Shown here: piece after piece, positions 12,322-24,756 of the stretch
Position numbering within the stretch: position 1 is the stretch's first letter
How the letters are laid out: every line of letters starts with the position of its first letter
DNA from: Gerris lacustris
Lineage: Eukaryota > Arthropoda > Insecta > Hemiptera > Gerridae
Length of the DNA stretch: 64,000 bases
NCBI GenBank assembly: GCA_951217055.1
Contig: OX578280.1
Span: forward strand, 18,391,394-18,455,393
Direction: 5' to 3'
Program-made: the position numbers and the translations under genes
The notes under the pieces: model-generated
The model's input: the letters and a program-made list of their open reading frames with translations, nothing else
Told to the model about the DNA's origin: nothing
Database searches by the model: none

Positions 12322-12805
12322 GTGCCAAATTTTTAAGTATGTATGTATAATATTTTAGTTTATTTCCAGCTAAAAATACCTTTTATTTGTAAGAAAAAGA
12401 GTGTTGAACATAAACTTTTGGTTTGATAAAAAAAAAAAATAGTTAAATTGCGATCTAGTTAAATAATAGTTCATTCTTTAAATGTCGACTGACTCTTACA
12501 AAAATGCGTCAATAATTAACACCACCTAATTATAACCTAGTCTGGCTTTCTGCTTTCTATAAAAGAAGTTTATTCCTAATAATTAATTTATTATTAAAGA
12601 GCCCTTAGGCCCGTGGCAACGGGCTTAATTTTATATTTAGAATAAAAAATAGAACTAAGTAAATTGTTTTAGATAAGTTATTATATCTATTTAAAGACCA
12701 ACAAATGAAATTAAACATTTATTTTTATTGGAATAAATGTAGTTGCCTTAGCTTGGCAATAACAAATCATTTTAAGGTGAGACGTCGGGACACTACTCGA
12801 TTATA

Positions 12806-13880
12806 CAGGGTGACTGGCGTTATATGTGAAAAAATGAAGTGGGTTGTTCTAGGCCTCAGGGGCTACAAAAAACGCTACATAAACCATGGGTCAAATATTA
12901 ACCGTTCTCCCATAAGTTCAAATTTTATGATTTTTTAAGATCGCATACCTTTGCTCATAATAACACTAATTGCTCCAAAAGTTTAAAAGCTAGCTTTATT
13001 TCCGTTGTAAAGCTGACAAAATTTCCTATCAGAAAAGTGTAATTTTAATTTTCATTCTCTCAAATTACATGACCAAAAAATGTACACAACTATTATTTTT
13101 AAGAAAAAATAAAAAAATCTTTTTTCTTTGTGGTTCCATAACTTAGAATAGAAACGAGCTTAAACTGTTCGGACTTCAAGAAAAACTTCCTCATTTACTA
13201 ACGTTTCGATCAATATAAATATCATTACCTATTCATAGGGCGGAATTTTTAGTAAACTTCGCTGAAAGTAAAAAAGAACATGTTTATTGTTGCTATTTTT
13301 TACTTACAGGTGAGTAAATAATTAAAAACATTTAAAAAAAAGCAAGACTGGTTTAGTATACTCACCTATATTTCAACAAAAACCACAATAAACATGTTTC
13401 TCTTTTTCTTTTTACTTTCAGCGAAGTTTACTAAAAATTACGCCCTATGAATAGGTAATGATATTTATATTGATCGAAACGTTAGTAAATGAGGAAGTTT
13501 TTCTTGAAGTCCGAACAGTTTAAGCTCGGTTCTATTTTAAGTTATGGAACCACAAAGAAAAAAAAAATTTTTTAAAAAAAATAATATTTGTGTACATTTT
13601 TTGGTCATGTAATTTGAGAGAATGAAAATGAAAATTACACTTTTCTGATAGGAAATTTTGTCAGCTTTACAAGGAAACTAAAAATTTTGTTCTAGCTTTT
13701 ATACTTTTGGAGCAATTAGTGTTTTTATGAGCAAAGACATGCGATCTTAAAAAAATCATAAAATTTAAAATTATGGGAGAGCGGTTAATATTTGACCCAT
13801 GGTTTATATAGTGTTTTTTGTAGCCCCTGAGGCCTAGAACAACCCACTTTATTTTTTCACATATAACGCCAGTCACCCTG
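12806..13880. mobile_element. 1,075-bp foldback element with CAGGGTG termini
   Basis: Starts CAGGGTGACTGGCGTTATAT and ends with its inverse. Arms of about 500 bp run almost to the centre (near 13340), with point changes and small indels. Flanked by TATA on both sides, consistent with a TA target site. The open frames in each arm are mirror copies of one another and not genes. Confidence 0.88.
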
Positions 13881-14641
13881 TATAAAGGATAACCCACAAA
13901 GCATGGTGTTCGCAATTATCTCGATTATCATTGGCCATACATACATACATACCTGTATAGCGTAAATTTGTGTAATACTTATACAATGAGCCAAAGAACG
14001 ACGGGCGGACAGACACATCACCCTTAGCATAAGGGTTTCGAGAAGCATCTACGAAACCCTAACAAGTTTTTCCAATTTCAGTGTAGTATAGTAAAATTAA
14101 ATATTGTTTCAAGATGAGATAACACCAAATAAAACCAGATCTAACAACCTGTATTCGATCCGAAACCAGTATATGGTCATTAAAGCTCTCTTTTTCCAAA
14201 CTCAATATCTTTCCCTGTAATTCGTAAATGTTTATTCGATTTTGCGCCTATAAATTGCTTTGTAAAGTTTTCTAGGGCTGCTCAACAGCAGAGCCTCTGC
14301 TTTGAGACTTTTAAGTCTAAAATTGTAGTTTGGTCTTCTTCTCCCCAAGGGAACACATAATTAATGGTCATATGCTATGACTTACTGATTATGACTATTC
14401 ATGTCATCACCTCTGTAAACCTTGTAGAATTCAAAGAAAGAAATTCGATATTTCGTATTATAATTTATTTTTTACTTCTTAGAAATATAGGTATAACTTG
14501 TGGCCCATGAAACCCTTATTCCTGTCGGCATACCCATTCTTATTTATATATTATATTGTTGCAACACTATAATTATACACAAACAATTAACAAAAGAAAG
14601 CTATATTTGTCTGAGTAAATCTTTTGGCAATATGATACCTC
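13881..14641. other. no gene seen; downstream of SERAC1
   Basis: (CATA)n near 13936-13952 and AAGGGTTTCG-type fragments at 14030-14060. No exon. Confidence 0.5.
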
Positions 14642-14656
14642 TTTATTAGCTTTATT
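14642..14656 (-). terminator. SERAC1 poly(A) signals
   Basis: Two AATAAA hexamers on the minus strand (TTTATT on plus at 14651-14656 and 14642-14647). The first overlaps the TAA stop codon, so the 3' UTR is minimal. Confidence 0.6.
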
Positions 14657-17600
14657 TATGCCAACAGGGTTCTTCATTAGAATCATATTGCACTTTTTTA
14701 ATTATCTGAAGGATTTTCTGATAAATGAATGACATCCTGCAAACATAAAAAGTGTTAAAATTCTCATAATATCAAGAGTACTTTTTTAGGAATATTTAGT
14801 TGTATACATTTTTCAACGAAAAAATAAAGTATATTTTATAATATATTAAATGAAGTAGACCGGGGCGTGAGGGTTAGGGTCCTGTTCTCTCACTACTCGG
14901 CTCTTTACTACAATCATCCTCTTTAACTATCAACTCATCATGATCAACTATTTTCTCAATATTCAATACATATTTATTGCAAGACCCTCGCTTCAATGAT
15001 AAAAAAGCTTTTTCCTACTAGCGGCAGTAAAATTACGCATTATTGAACTGTTTTTTGCATGAAAATTTAATTTCTCTGAGGTATCAAGAAAACTTTACAA
15101 TACGCAGCAAAATACGGTTTTGCTGCCTAGGCGGCAAAATTGTATTTTGCTGCAGCTACGATTTTGCCGCCTAGGCAGCAAAACCGTATTTTGCTGAGGA
15201 TTTTTCCAGGCTAAGTTACGCCCACATTCCCTCCTACAAATAAATAAACAAACAACCTTTTGTTTTATGTAATCTTTAACCTAAATTATTTGTACAATTT
15301 ACCTTAAAAATATTACGAATTTATAAAAAAAGGTTTATAAATACTTATATTAGATTATATTCATAAAATAGAATGGAGTAAAAAGATAAAAAAGAAATTA
15401 AAATATTACTGAAAATAGTAGGTCTTAAAATAATCATAAAAAATTAAATTAATCATAAAAATTAGTGGCAACACTGCAGCTCGTCTATTATCATTTTGTT
15501 TTGTTTTTACTATATTTCTGTCAATTCATTATTTATAATTGTAACATTTGATATTGTAGCTTGTTTTTATTTTAAATTTTAATAGTTCAATAATAGTATT
15601 TGATAAGTAAGTAAGTATTTTGAAATAAATATTATTTATAGGAAACATTTTTCTGCCGCCAGTAGGAAAAATATTGTATGCAACAAGGCAGCAAAGGAAA
15701 CATTTCTGCCTCATTGATATATTGTCAATCGAATAAATTACCTGCCTCGGCAGTTAATTTCCATAGCCTGTCCTCGCCTCCATTTTGCTGGTTAGTAACA
15801 TAAATAACTATTCTTTTGATATTGCCTTAACTCCGCTAAGTACAAATAGTTAGTTAACTTTTAATTTTTTTCTCTTTTCTAACTCCGCCATGTTTAAGTA
15901 GTTAGCATGGTATGCTTAGCAGTCTGATTTTATCATTTATATTTAATGGAAAGCGTAAGGAACTTCGTTCCTACCGGGTGTCCCGCGACACCACACATAT
16001 TTTTTACTACGTTTTTATTAGCTTGCTTTCTTGTTTGTTTGTTTGTCCGGTACAAATCTGGCAATCGATTTCTAACTAACTTCCCGAATAGCTAGACATT
16101 TGAAACTTTTAGCATAGCTCAGAACACGATGACAATGCATTATTTTAATACTTTTAGCCATCTTTTAGCAGAATTTAATTGGTTTTCAGCAAATTTTACT
16201 GTATGGAAAGTTAGTTCGGAAAAAATCCGCAAGTTATTTTATTTGTTTTGCCATGTCCCATATTTACGCAATCTTCATTTTGACGGGTTTCAAATTTGTG
16301 ATAGATAAACATTATAGAAGTAAATAAATTAGAACTATTTTTTTTTTCACTAAAATTATATATTATATAACAATAACAATTATATTATCAACATTACATA
16401 CGATTCAACAGAAAATTTAAAAACGTACTATATAAAAAGTTCTTTTTATCTTGAAATTATTTTTAATTTATAATTAGTTTTTCCTTAAATAGTCACCAAT
16501 TATATACTAAATAGGAAGTTACAATTTCTACGAGTATTTACAGATTTTTAAGATAAGATAGTCGCATCAAAATACTTACTTTGAGTCAGGCTTGCAAATA
16601 TCCATATGGCCAACTGGTATCTCAAAAAATTCTCCTTTGTGTAGATCTATCAAGAAATAATGAGTCATTAGTAATAAATGAATTATGTATTAGTAATCTA
16701 TGTTAGTAAAAATTGGTGATTTAGCTCGGCCGAGCACTCGGCCCAGTCTTACTCGTCATGTTTTATTACACTTCGAAAAAGGTTGGGTCACATTGGACGA
16801 GTATTATGGCGAGTTAGCTCGGCCGAGCACTCGGTCTATATTCTTACTCGTCATGTTTGATTACACTTCGATAAAGGTTGGGTCACATTGGTCGAGTATT
16901 ATGGCGAGTTAACTCGGCCTTATCTTACTCGTCATGTTTCATTACGCTTCCAAAAAAAAGGTTGAGTCATATTGGACGAGTATTATGGCGAGTTAGCTCG
17001 GCCGAGCACTCGGCTCAGTCTAATTCGTCATGTTTTATTACGCTTCAAAAAAGGTTGGGTTTCATTGTCGAGTATTATGGCGAGTTGGATGCAGACAGGA
17101 GAACTGACTGAGGGGTCTGATCTCTACTCGGTATTTCTACTAAATTGTGAACATCATGATAACCAAGAATACCACATCACCATCAAAACTGAGTCTATCA
17201 GTCTATCTAAAATACTAAAATAATGTATTCCGCAGGGAAATCGATTTATGCGATTTTATTGTTATTTTAAATGAAATCCTCTTAAAATGTATATCTATAT
17301 CGTTGGAATTGTTTTTAATTTAAAAGAAAGCTCCAATTATGCAGTTTGGGTTGATTTCTCAATTTTTCATCGAGGTATGACCCTACTAAATATGTTTAAA
17401 AATTGTTAATCAGTTAAAATAATTATAAACAATTGTAATTAACCTTACTTAAAAGTGTTAAATACGAAATTCATACTAGACATACAAGTATTTGGTGGCA
17501 CACATTGTAATTCGATGTTAAGCGAAGTAATCCTAATACTTTTCGTTTCTGCAAATGTAGTTATGTGGACAGGATGCTTTTCTACAAAACATAAGAAATC

Positions 17601-20600
17601 TTCATGAAGTTTTAACAACTGCGGCGAATCTAGTGACAAAAAAACATTTAGAATTAAATTAATATGTTTTTTATTCATGAAAATACAAAGAGAAGAGTTT
17701 AAATGATGGCAAATATTACAAGTGTGTTCTTACTCAGTCTTAATTCATGGACGTATCTAGGAGTCTGCAGAAGAAAACGTGATGCGTCGCTTAGGTTTGC
17801 AAGAGGTGATCCTATGTGAGGAGTACTAAAGAATACAATCGCACGTGTATTACTCACCAGTTTTTTCACCTCTTCTTTGTCACTTTTGCTTGCTGTGAAA
17901 AGATAACAATTATAAAAATAGGAGCAGTAGAACAGTGGATGTAGTTGGGGGGGGGGGGGGGGGCGAGAGACTGCTGGAGCGGTAGCGAGAAGCGAAGAGA
18001 GTGAGACGTGGGGTAGGTAGCCAATGGGGAGGGGAGGGGTGGGTTGGCCCTACTGAGCCCGGTAGGGGGAGGCCCCACCAAGAGCAGGCAGGCTTGATTG
18101 CACACCTCCTACATACTTCTACCTTCCTGTTACAAGTGTAACGCTTTTCGAGTTTATGTGCCAAAGTCAAGACATGAAAATGTCAAAATAAAATCTTAAG
18201 TGAATAGATAAAGAAGAGTAAGTGGTTTAGGAATTTAATGTTACTGGCAGATTTAGTTAACTTCTGTCAGTCACTGTATTCCTAAACTACAAACTACTCT
18301 TAGTCTAAACATCTTAATATTATATGTTTGAGTTAAATATTGGAAGTATGATATTCACTGATATTTAAAGTATTACTATAACCGATACTATTACAAATAT
18401 TATTTTACAGATTTAATCTTTAGGCGGCTTCAACACCGAAGTAGCAAGTCGCAGGATCAGGATGCATGCGTCCTGGTGACAAGATGCATGCCACTTAAAC
18501 ACCGGACTGTGTAACTGAACAAGAGCTTACACACCGAGGATGCAAGTGCGACGTGATGACAGATGACAGATTTAAGCATCTGTCTCAACTTCTGCACTGA
18601 CTTTCTTCTTCTCGTCCCACCCTCACCTGCTCTAAAGGTGAAGTATTAGTAGTTGAAATTCTAATTTGTACAAAGTTAATTTTAGTGGAGAGAGGTATTT
18701 ATATATTTTTAATCAAGTGATTTGTACAATAAAGTATGGGTGGTTTCTTTAGTAGTTCTGACATCTTCTTAACTCAAAATATCTAGTTATTAGAAATTAT
18801 AAGAACTTGAAATAAAGTGTTATATTACCTTTGATTAGGATGTATTTAAGAAGAAGTCCACCCATTGAATGAGCTATCCAAACAAGTGGCCGTGATCCAA
18901 CATTAGCTTTAGCCAACTGATTAAGAAGAGCGTCTGATTGAGCTGAAATTGACTTCTCTAAACTGTAACATGATTGTGGGATTACAAATAAAGAAATACT
19001 GAATCAATAATAGACCTGCAGCTTAAAATAGGTATTGAAATATTACCATTCTTCTTTTAGAGGGCAACGTGGAAGCCAGGTTGAAAGTCTAGTGTCGTAA
19101 TTAGTACCAATTAAGCGAAGGTTTACACAGTCCCTTGCTAACCAATCCATGGGCCATGAATTTGTTATTTGATCACATCTAGCACGAAGTCCCTTCTTCA
19201 TAGCTTCTTTCCTAATAATTTGAAAGTGTTCATTTTGGTTAACACATGTTCATGTGGCGTTGAATGTGGTTACTATTAATGGAAAAACTTGCATATATAC
19301 TATATACCTACCAAGGCAGTGATAGGTTATGAAGACCAATGTCACTGCTTCCTCTTACAGGAATATCTGACAGGACGAACTCATAATCTGATTCAATGGG
19401 ATCATCATCTGCTTTGCCACAGTCAGGGTCGATCTCTTCCTCCTCATCGTTATCATCCTCATCATTTGACGTTATTCCTTGAAATACTAATAATTGTTAG
19501 TTGGAATCTGAAGGTAAATTAAACTCTCACCCTATACTTAAATTCAGTGTACATACGATATAATCTTACGATATAATGTAAAATGCTTTTGATTATGACT
19601 GCGCTGTCTCCAAGTAAAAAATAGTCCTCCTAGAAGTCCGTGAAGAAGAATAACATCGATACTACTGTCGGGCGGTGGGTTTGGTACCCTCACCCTTGGA
19701 TGTAGAAGAAAAAGTTCTTGGCCGAAGACAGCCTTATCTTCACACAAACAGTCTAAGTTAGATAGTGCGCAAGCTCCTAAGGAGCCTAATCTCATGTCAC
19801 GTCCTCGACACCATTCTGAGAGTATTCCAATCCAACCTGTTCACAAATAAAACAAATATTTCTTCAGCAATAGTTTTGGGAACGCATTTGTATGTTTTTG
19901 CATCTGATAATGGCTAATGAATCGTACCAGTTCTGTGTAAGTCCTTTATGTGTTCCTTGTGGAGTGAAACAGAGAGGATTAGCTTTGAGAGGAGAAGGCT
20001 GACCTGAGGCTGATCACCTAGAAGACGGTAGCAAGATGAAAGCACATTCAAACCACCTGCTTTCACTAAATCTGGAACTCAAAAATCAGCATAGTTATCT
20101 AAAAGAATTTCACCGTGGATATGTGTTACGAGAAATTATGTTTATTACTCTCATTTAACATGTAATAATATGTATATATACTTGGATTAGGCTTGTTCTC
20201 TAAGCATTGAGCTTTATTTTTATTACACGCTTTTATTATCCTTGATTTGTCTCCAAATCTTGTAACTTAAATTTTACCTACTTTCCGACTACCTAGAAAG
20301 CTGAAACTTGCACAGATTGTGCATATGTATATCCTAGGACAATTGAATAATCAGTCATCAGTTTTTCTCAAAACATAAATTTATAGCATGTCAATTTTAC
20401 ATTATTAATATTTCTTATGTTATGAAAATTACCAACAAGTATCATGCATTCTTAAGTTATAAACGCGTACACCGGGTTTACATAAAAAGTTGTTAAAGTA
20501 TTTCCACATGTGTGACATTATCAATAATTTCCAGATTATCCTAAATTTCTTTCCCTTAAAACAAGTCCTGTGATATCTTTATCCGCTATAGGAGGGTATA

Positions 20601-22600
20601 TGTTAGAAGAGAAAGGAATTTGGACAACCAAAAAGTTATAAACATAGTAACTTTCATTTCGTATGTATTTCTGGGCCCAAAGCCAGATAAGAAATTAAAT
20701 TGGAATAAAGCTGCAGCAAGAGTTAGGGGAATTTTTTTTTTGGATTGGCTGCACTTCAAGTTGTCTCTTCAATTCATCCTTCGAGGGGACTTTATCAGGG
20801 AAAAGTTATCTATTAGACTATAATAGAGAGATATAAGACTTTTGATTTACTATGATAATTACTTGGAGTATTATATTATAATCTTTTTTTACTTTCTCAT
20901 ATAAGGAGAAAGTATTGTGATGGCGGGAAATTTCGATTTTGAGATATTGATGGATTTACACGTTTGGGGGGGGGGGGGGGTGTTGAGGGTACCTCAACCC
21001 TTATTAAAAAAAAATTGTTTTTAAAAAATGTCTGTCTGTGCAATCGCTTGGAGCCTGAGCTACTGCACAGATTTTGACTAAATTTGGCATGTATGCCTGC
21101 CAAATCAATTCTCGATTTCGCCTCAGGGTATGATTTTTCAGAGCATCAGAATGCTGCCTGTTTGTTATTTTGCTGCGAGTTTTTTTGACGTGTTACAAAA
21201 GAATAAAAAAAAGAAGACATTTTTGCAGATTGATAACAGTACAACAATGGTTAATTTTGCTGCCGTGAGTAGATAAAATATTCTTCCGATGATTAAGTTT
21301 ATGTATTTATTTTATTTTATCGTAAAAAAAAATAATGGAAGGTAATAACCTATCAAGTCTATTCAATTATGACATATATTTGCACCTTTCGCGAAATCTT
21401 TGACTGAACAGTGATGAACAAGTGCTTCCAAGCAGGATAAAATTATGTTATCTTCTGATAATTTGATCACATGTTTCATTGTTTCTCCTGTTTCATACAC
21501 CAAGAAGAAATAAGAGCTCATAGTCTGTTGAAAATACGATCAACCTTTAAATAATTTATTAGAAATGTAGGGTAGATCAGTTTTCAAGCTCAATATATCA
21601 AAATTATTTACCTTATAATCTGGGAAAGCTTTGGAAACAAAGTATTTAAGACAATTATGAGGTCGGGATTTGCTCAATTCTATTAAGAGATCTCTTATCT
21701 TCTCTTCCAACTCCTTTAAATGATAAAACATATCAATATTAATCTATGTATTCAGCCATTGACTCTGTTACTACTATAATTTATATCTCTTTTAACATTC
21801 GTAATCACGATCACTTATAAGATGGTCAGTGAAACACTCTTTACTCTATACGTAAAGGTGGGTTTATAGTCAGGTTTTTTTACGCGCTTCAAAATAATCT
21901 ATAGGCTGTCATAACACGAAGCGAGAAAAGTTGGTTCCAAACCAACTTTCTCTCGTTGAAGCTAACCTGAATGAAACCTTCCCGTCCTTTTCCCAAGGAT
22001 CTTATATAAAGCGGATGTAATGTTAAGAAGGGGTTTAAGGCAAAAAAGTGACCCCATGAAGGTAAGAGAAATTGGAGAAAAAATCATACTGCGCATGCTC
22101 CACGACCTTTGAACTGGGACAAATTACCTTTTTTAACAGGTTATAACCTGACACTTATAAACAAATTCTTGGTAACCTATAACCAAGAGGAAGGTAATTT
22201 GTCCCATTGGAGCTAATATTTTACATATCTTCATGGGGTCACTTTTTTGCCTCAACCCTCTATCCCCTTTATATAAGATCCTTGCCTTTTCCCTCTTATT
22301 TATATTTTTGACTTCATTTTTCGAGTCATCCATTTAAATACCAAATATTAAATACACACTCCATTTTCCTTTTCGAAAGTTTAGCCGGCCGTACACGTTG
22401 TGGTATACTTGACAGGTAAAAGTGTACTGGTAAACCGGAGCGGACCGGACCTGTATGGCATAATTTATGGTACAAATTATGGCATAAGAGCACAATTATG
22501 ATTGCACACACGCTTCGGTTCACCTGTACAGGTTACCTGTCAGGTATACCAAAAACGTGCATGACTGGCTGTTGGGTTGTACTTTAAATACTACGTAAGC

Positions 22601-22635
<35 letters not shown>

Positions 22636-24756
22636 ACATGCTATGATCCCACATTAAAGCAGCAATGATGATTTACCTTAGCTGTAAGAAATGGTGGAAT
22701 AGGCTGAAGAAACATTTTACCGTCAGCACGGTTACATTTGGCAAGAGCAGCCGCTGTCACTTCGTTAGACTGTTGGGCTATAGTGCTCATTTCACTACCT
22801 GTCACAAATTTGGATCAATAATTAATTTTGTAACTATTTATATAATAATCAATAATCACATAAAGTAACCACTAACCTACTCAAAGCGCCAAGCCTTTCT
22901 ATAACCCCGATAAGAATGTAGGAAATAAAAAATGGGTAGGTTTGATATCATACTCTTACGCCAATGTATACAGTATTATATCAAACCCACCCAAAATTTA
23001 AAATTGTTTAAAATATTTTCATGGACATTTTTTGATGAAGGGATTTTGTTTTGTTTGATATAGGGAATTTTTTTGTTTTGATTTTGCGAATGGGTTTAAT
23101 ATCATATTTCTTAATATCATGTCCCTTATCACATTCTATGGATGACAGAAAGTTTGCTTTTGGAAACCTTATGGAAGACCTCATGTCCGCCCTACTAACA
23201 GCCTCTGGACGGTCTATAGCAGTGTGGTACATATTGTGGATGCTCAAAATGTCCTTTTTTTAAATAATGAATAGTTGTGTCAATACTAATACTCATGTGT
23301 GTACTCATGTGATGGTAACCCTTAAGTGAAATCTATGATTGATGAAATTATGTACAAGTAAGTCTTGCGACAGTATTAACAAATCTACCCATGTTATAAC
23401 ACTCGTGTGCATCGTTTTGATGATCTGCCCCCCGCCCCCCCTCGCTATTGCCTGTTCTTCGTCTTACTGTCTGTGCTTTTTTCCTGGCTTTTATATTAAT
23501 GTTTCTTAACTCCTGGTGCTCATTTTGTTGTGCATTTTATTAGTGTAATTCTTATACTTATGGCGTAAAATTTTGATAATTATAATTATATGATAGTTAT
23601 AAACTAAAAGAATGCGAATCTAGTATCTTTCTGGTGACCTTAACATTTCTTGGAGTTGAGATGATAAAGCCGCCGAGAACGAATTCCTTTGCACTTTTCC
23701 TGTCACGAGTAATTTGAGATAAAACAAATATTAATTTACCAGATAAATTGTAACACATTAAAGTATCGATAGCTCTAAGTCGTGTGGCTTCCGAAGCTTC
23801 AGAATTCGCCATCTCCACAAGCCTCCATATAACTAGCCTTTTCCTTTGTTTCCATCTTTCTGCCCAATCCCATCCTTCTGAACCAACTGTTTCACTAACC
23901 TCATCTGGTGGAACACCTGTTTAAAAAAAAAAGGAAATTTCTTAAGGCGGCCATACATGAACAGGAAATCCTTAATCCTTGAGGTTTGGACTGAACAGTC
24001 CAGACCAGGAGGAATTCCTGTACATGTGTGGAGGCGGCCTTGAGGGCAACCGTGGACTATGCAGTCTCCGAAATCCCGAGGGCGGAACTATGCGGTCTGA
24101 TGCTGATGCGTGTATTGAGTTGACAACAGTAAGTTTGTGTTGGAAAAGGAGAGGGTTCGGTAGACAAAATCCCCAAGAAAATCCCGGAGGTTTCTTCCTT
24201 GTAGATTTCTTCTTCGTGTATGGCCACCTTTATCAAAAGTGCTTTTAAAAAAATATGTAAGGTTTTACATTGAAAAGAAAGGTAGCAGAAGTCTGGTGAC
24301 AAGAGAAAAGTGATAAGTATATACCTGTTCGTGCGAAACTGACATTATCGATGTATATGTAAGAAGATGGCTTCTTTCCGCTGATAAGGACATTTGTTGC
24401 AACTATTCTGTTTATAGAATCCAACGTTTTCTTGTAAGCGTAGGCGAAAAGACATAGCCTAAAATAAAGCAACGATAATTATGACAAGTGTCATATTTAG
24501 ACAAATACTTAAGATTTTAAAGAGTGTCTTCTATAAAAATCACAGAAAATTGTTTTTAGCATAAAACACATCTTATTCAACAATCAATATCTCCAGTATA
24601 AAATCCCTGAATAACTTATTAATCTAGTTTAAAATTAACATACCCTGCTGCAGTAGAGCTGATTATAACACCAGCTATTCTAATAAAACGTTTACGCTTT
24701 ATGGCGTAATTTGTCAAATCTAGCGATTTCGGTTGTATGATTGATTTGATTATGAA
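14652..24756 (-). CDS. SERAC1: SERAC1 orthologue, alpha/beta-hydrolase (lipase-fold) protein; first coding exon not located
   Basis: Fifteen minus-strand exons join in phase (high to low): 24756-24644, 24458-24325, 23916-23740, 22798-22677, 21713-21612, 21524-21386, 20071-19928, 19836-19570, 19477-19312, 19211-19047, 18962-18829, 17892-17734, 17629-17486, 16646-16580, 14736-14652. They give 705 codons plus stop, against 654 aa in human SERAC1. Visible landmarks in order: a hydrophobic N-terminal segment at residues 24-45, the SYIYIDNVS block, an ARM-like helical region, oxyanion-type LLHGLLGG (His376), WPMDWLARD, nucleophile elbow IAHSMGGLL (Ser542), FFSTPHIGSPLA, and PVGHMDICKP with the likely catalytic His669. 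In human cells SERAC1 works at mitochondria-ER contacts in phosphatidylglycerol remodelling. The frame begins at TTC just after a TAG, with no ATG, so an upstream exon must supply the start. Confidence 0.92.
15105..15196. repeat. perfect 36-bp inverted repeat, 20-bp spacer
   Basis: 15105-15140 and 15161-15196 are exact reverse complements. The arms themselves contain CCTAGG and repeated CAGCAAAA/CGGCAAAA. Confidence 0.95.
16721..17095 (+). repeat. tandem repeat of about 84-95 bp, 4 copies
   Basis: Units begin TTAGCTCGGCCGAGCACTCG at 16721, 16814, 16909 (shortened) and 16993. Each contains TTACTCGTCATGTTT and GAGTATTATGGCGAGTT. Adjacent to the penultimate SERAC1 exon (16580-16646). Confidence 0.88.
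17947..17963 (+). repeat. poly(G)17 tract
   Basis: An uninterrupted run of 17 G. Similar tracts are at 8286-8299 (14), 20966-20980 (15) and 28806-28826 (21). Confidence 0.95.
18026..18043 (+). other. G-quadruplex motif
   Basis: GGGGAGGGGAGGGGTGGG: four G-runs with 1-nt loops, inside a GC-rich stretch (17947-18080) of a SERAC1 intron. The G-rich strand is the template strand for SERAC1. Confidence 0.8.
18424..18560. mobile_element. partial copy of the 2740-3173 Harbinger-like MITE
   Basis: Matches the reverse complement of the right part of that element over about 130 bp (GTAGCAAGTCGCAGGAT, CATGCGTCCTGGTG, ACACCGGACTGT). It has lost the outermost TIR bases. In SERAC1 intron 12 of the reconstructed gene. 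Confidence 0.75.
18829..18962 (-). CDS. SERAC1: SERAC1 exon with the lipase nucleophile elbow
   Basis: This exon encodes SRPLVWIAHSMGGLLLKYIL. The serine of HSMGG is codon 18868-18866. It corresponds to the GxSxG-like WISHSMGGLLVKK of human SERAC1, and as in human the first glycine of GxSxG is replaced (Ala here, Ser in human). It enters completing a TGT codon and leaves in phase 1. Confidence 0.92.
19312..19477 (-). CDS. SERAC1: SERAC1 exon encoding an acidic insertion absent from the human protein
   Basis: Phase is kept on both sides (C/GA...TG/G). The exon encodes a run rich in Asp and Glu (DEDDNDEEEEIDPD, then DDDPIESDYEFVL) lying between TWRQ and WPMDWLARD. The human protein has only a short loop there (QDSEQAVIEKPMEDEDRY). 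It looks like a disordered surface loop inserted in the hydrolase fold, and it accounts for much of the extra length of this orthologue. Confidence 0.85.
19570..19836 (-). CDS. SERAC1: SERAC1 exon joining the helical-repeat region to the lipase fold
   Basis: The exon starts with a GWIGILSEW block, matching the human SGWVSIMAEAM segment, and runs through FLLHPRVRVPNPPPDS into DVILLHGLLGGLFFTWRQ, which aligns with human ADVLFIHGLMGAAFKTWRQ. It ends at TATC/GTAAGA. The strong HGLLGG and TWRQ matches make this the easiest SERAC1 exon to recognise. Confidence 0.93.
20896..21150 (+). repeat. rearranged family A copy with an internal inversion and poly(G)
   Basis: Runs TTACTTTCTCATATAAGGAG ... GATTTTGACTAAATTTGGCA in one direction, then CTCGATTTCGCCTCAGGGTA in the opposite direction. 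A G15 tract (20966-20980) interrupts it. Confidence 0.75.
21990..22286. repeat. 297-bp foldback in a SERAC1 intron
   Basis: AAGGATCTTATATAAAG, AAAAAGTGACCCCATGAAG and GGGACAAATTACCTT on the left pair in order with AAGGTAATTTGTCCC, CTTCATGGGGTCACTTTTT and CTTTATATAAGATCCTT on the right. Confidence 0.85.
22383..22570. mobile_element. MITE with GGCCGTACACG-type ends
   Basis: GTATACTTGACAGGTAA near the left end pairs with TTACCTGTCAGGTATAC near the right end; the extreme ends AGCC...GGCT also pair. Lies between SERAC1 exons. Confidence 0.7.
22602..22631. repeat. poly(T)30 tract
   Basis: Thirty uninterrupted T. On the minus strand it would be a poly(A), as left by a retroposed copy, but I could not recognise a body next to it. 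Confidence 0.9.
23944..24230. mobile_element. MITE with AAGGYGGCCATACA ends
   Basis: Left end AAGGCGGCCATACATGAA, right end (inverse) AAGGTGGCCATACACGAAG. A nested shorter inverted repeat covers 23944-24042. Inside a SERAC1 intron. Confidence 0.7.

Noticed and set aside
12705..13915. Frames with a shared VTGVICEK-KWVVLGLRGYK sequence on both strands
   Set aside because: They are the mirrored arms of the 12806-13880 foldback, without domain similarity; not a conserved peptide family.
16700..17223. Overlapping 70-83 codon frames with repeated ELARPSTRS
   Set aside because: Translation of the 84-95-bp tandem repeat in different frames; no start context, intronic to SERAC1.
23597..23739. Read-through extension of SERAC1 exon 23740-23916
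   Set aside because: The open frame continues past the GTAAAT donor, but the spliced product joins in phase to 22798-22677 and matches human SERAC1, while the extension does not.
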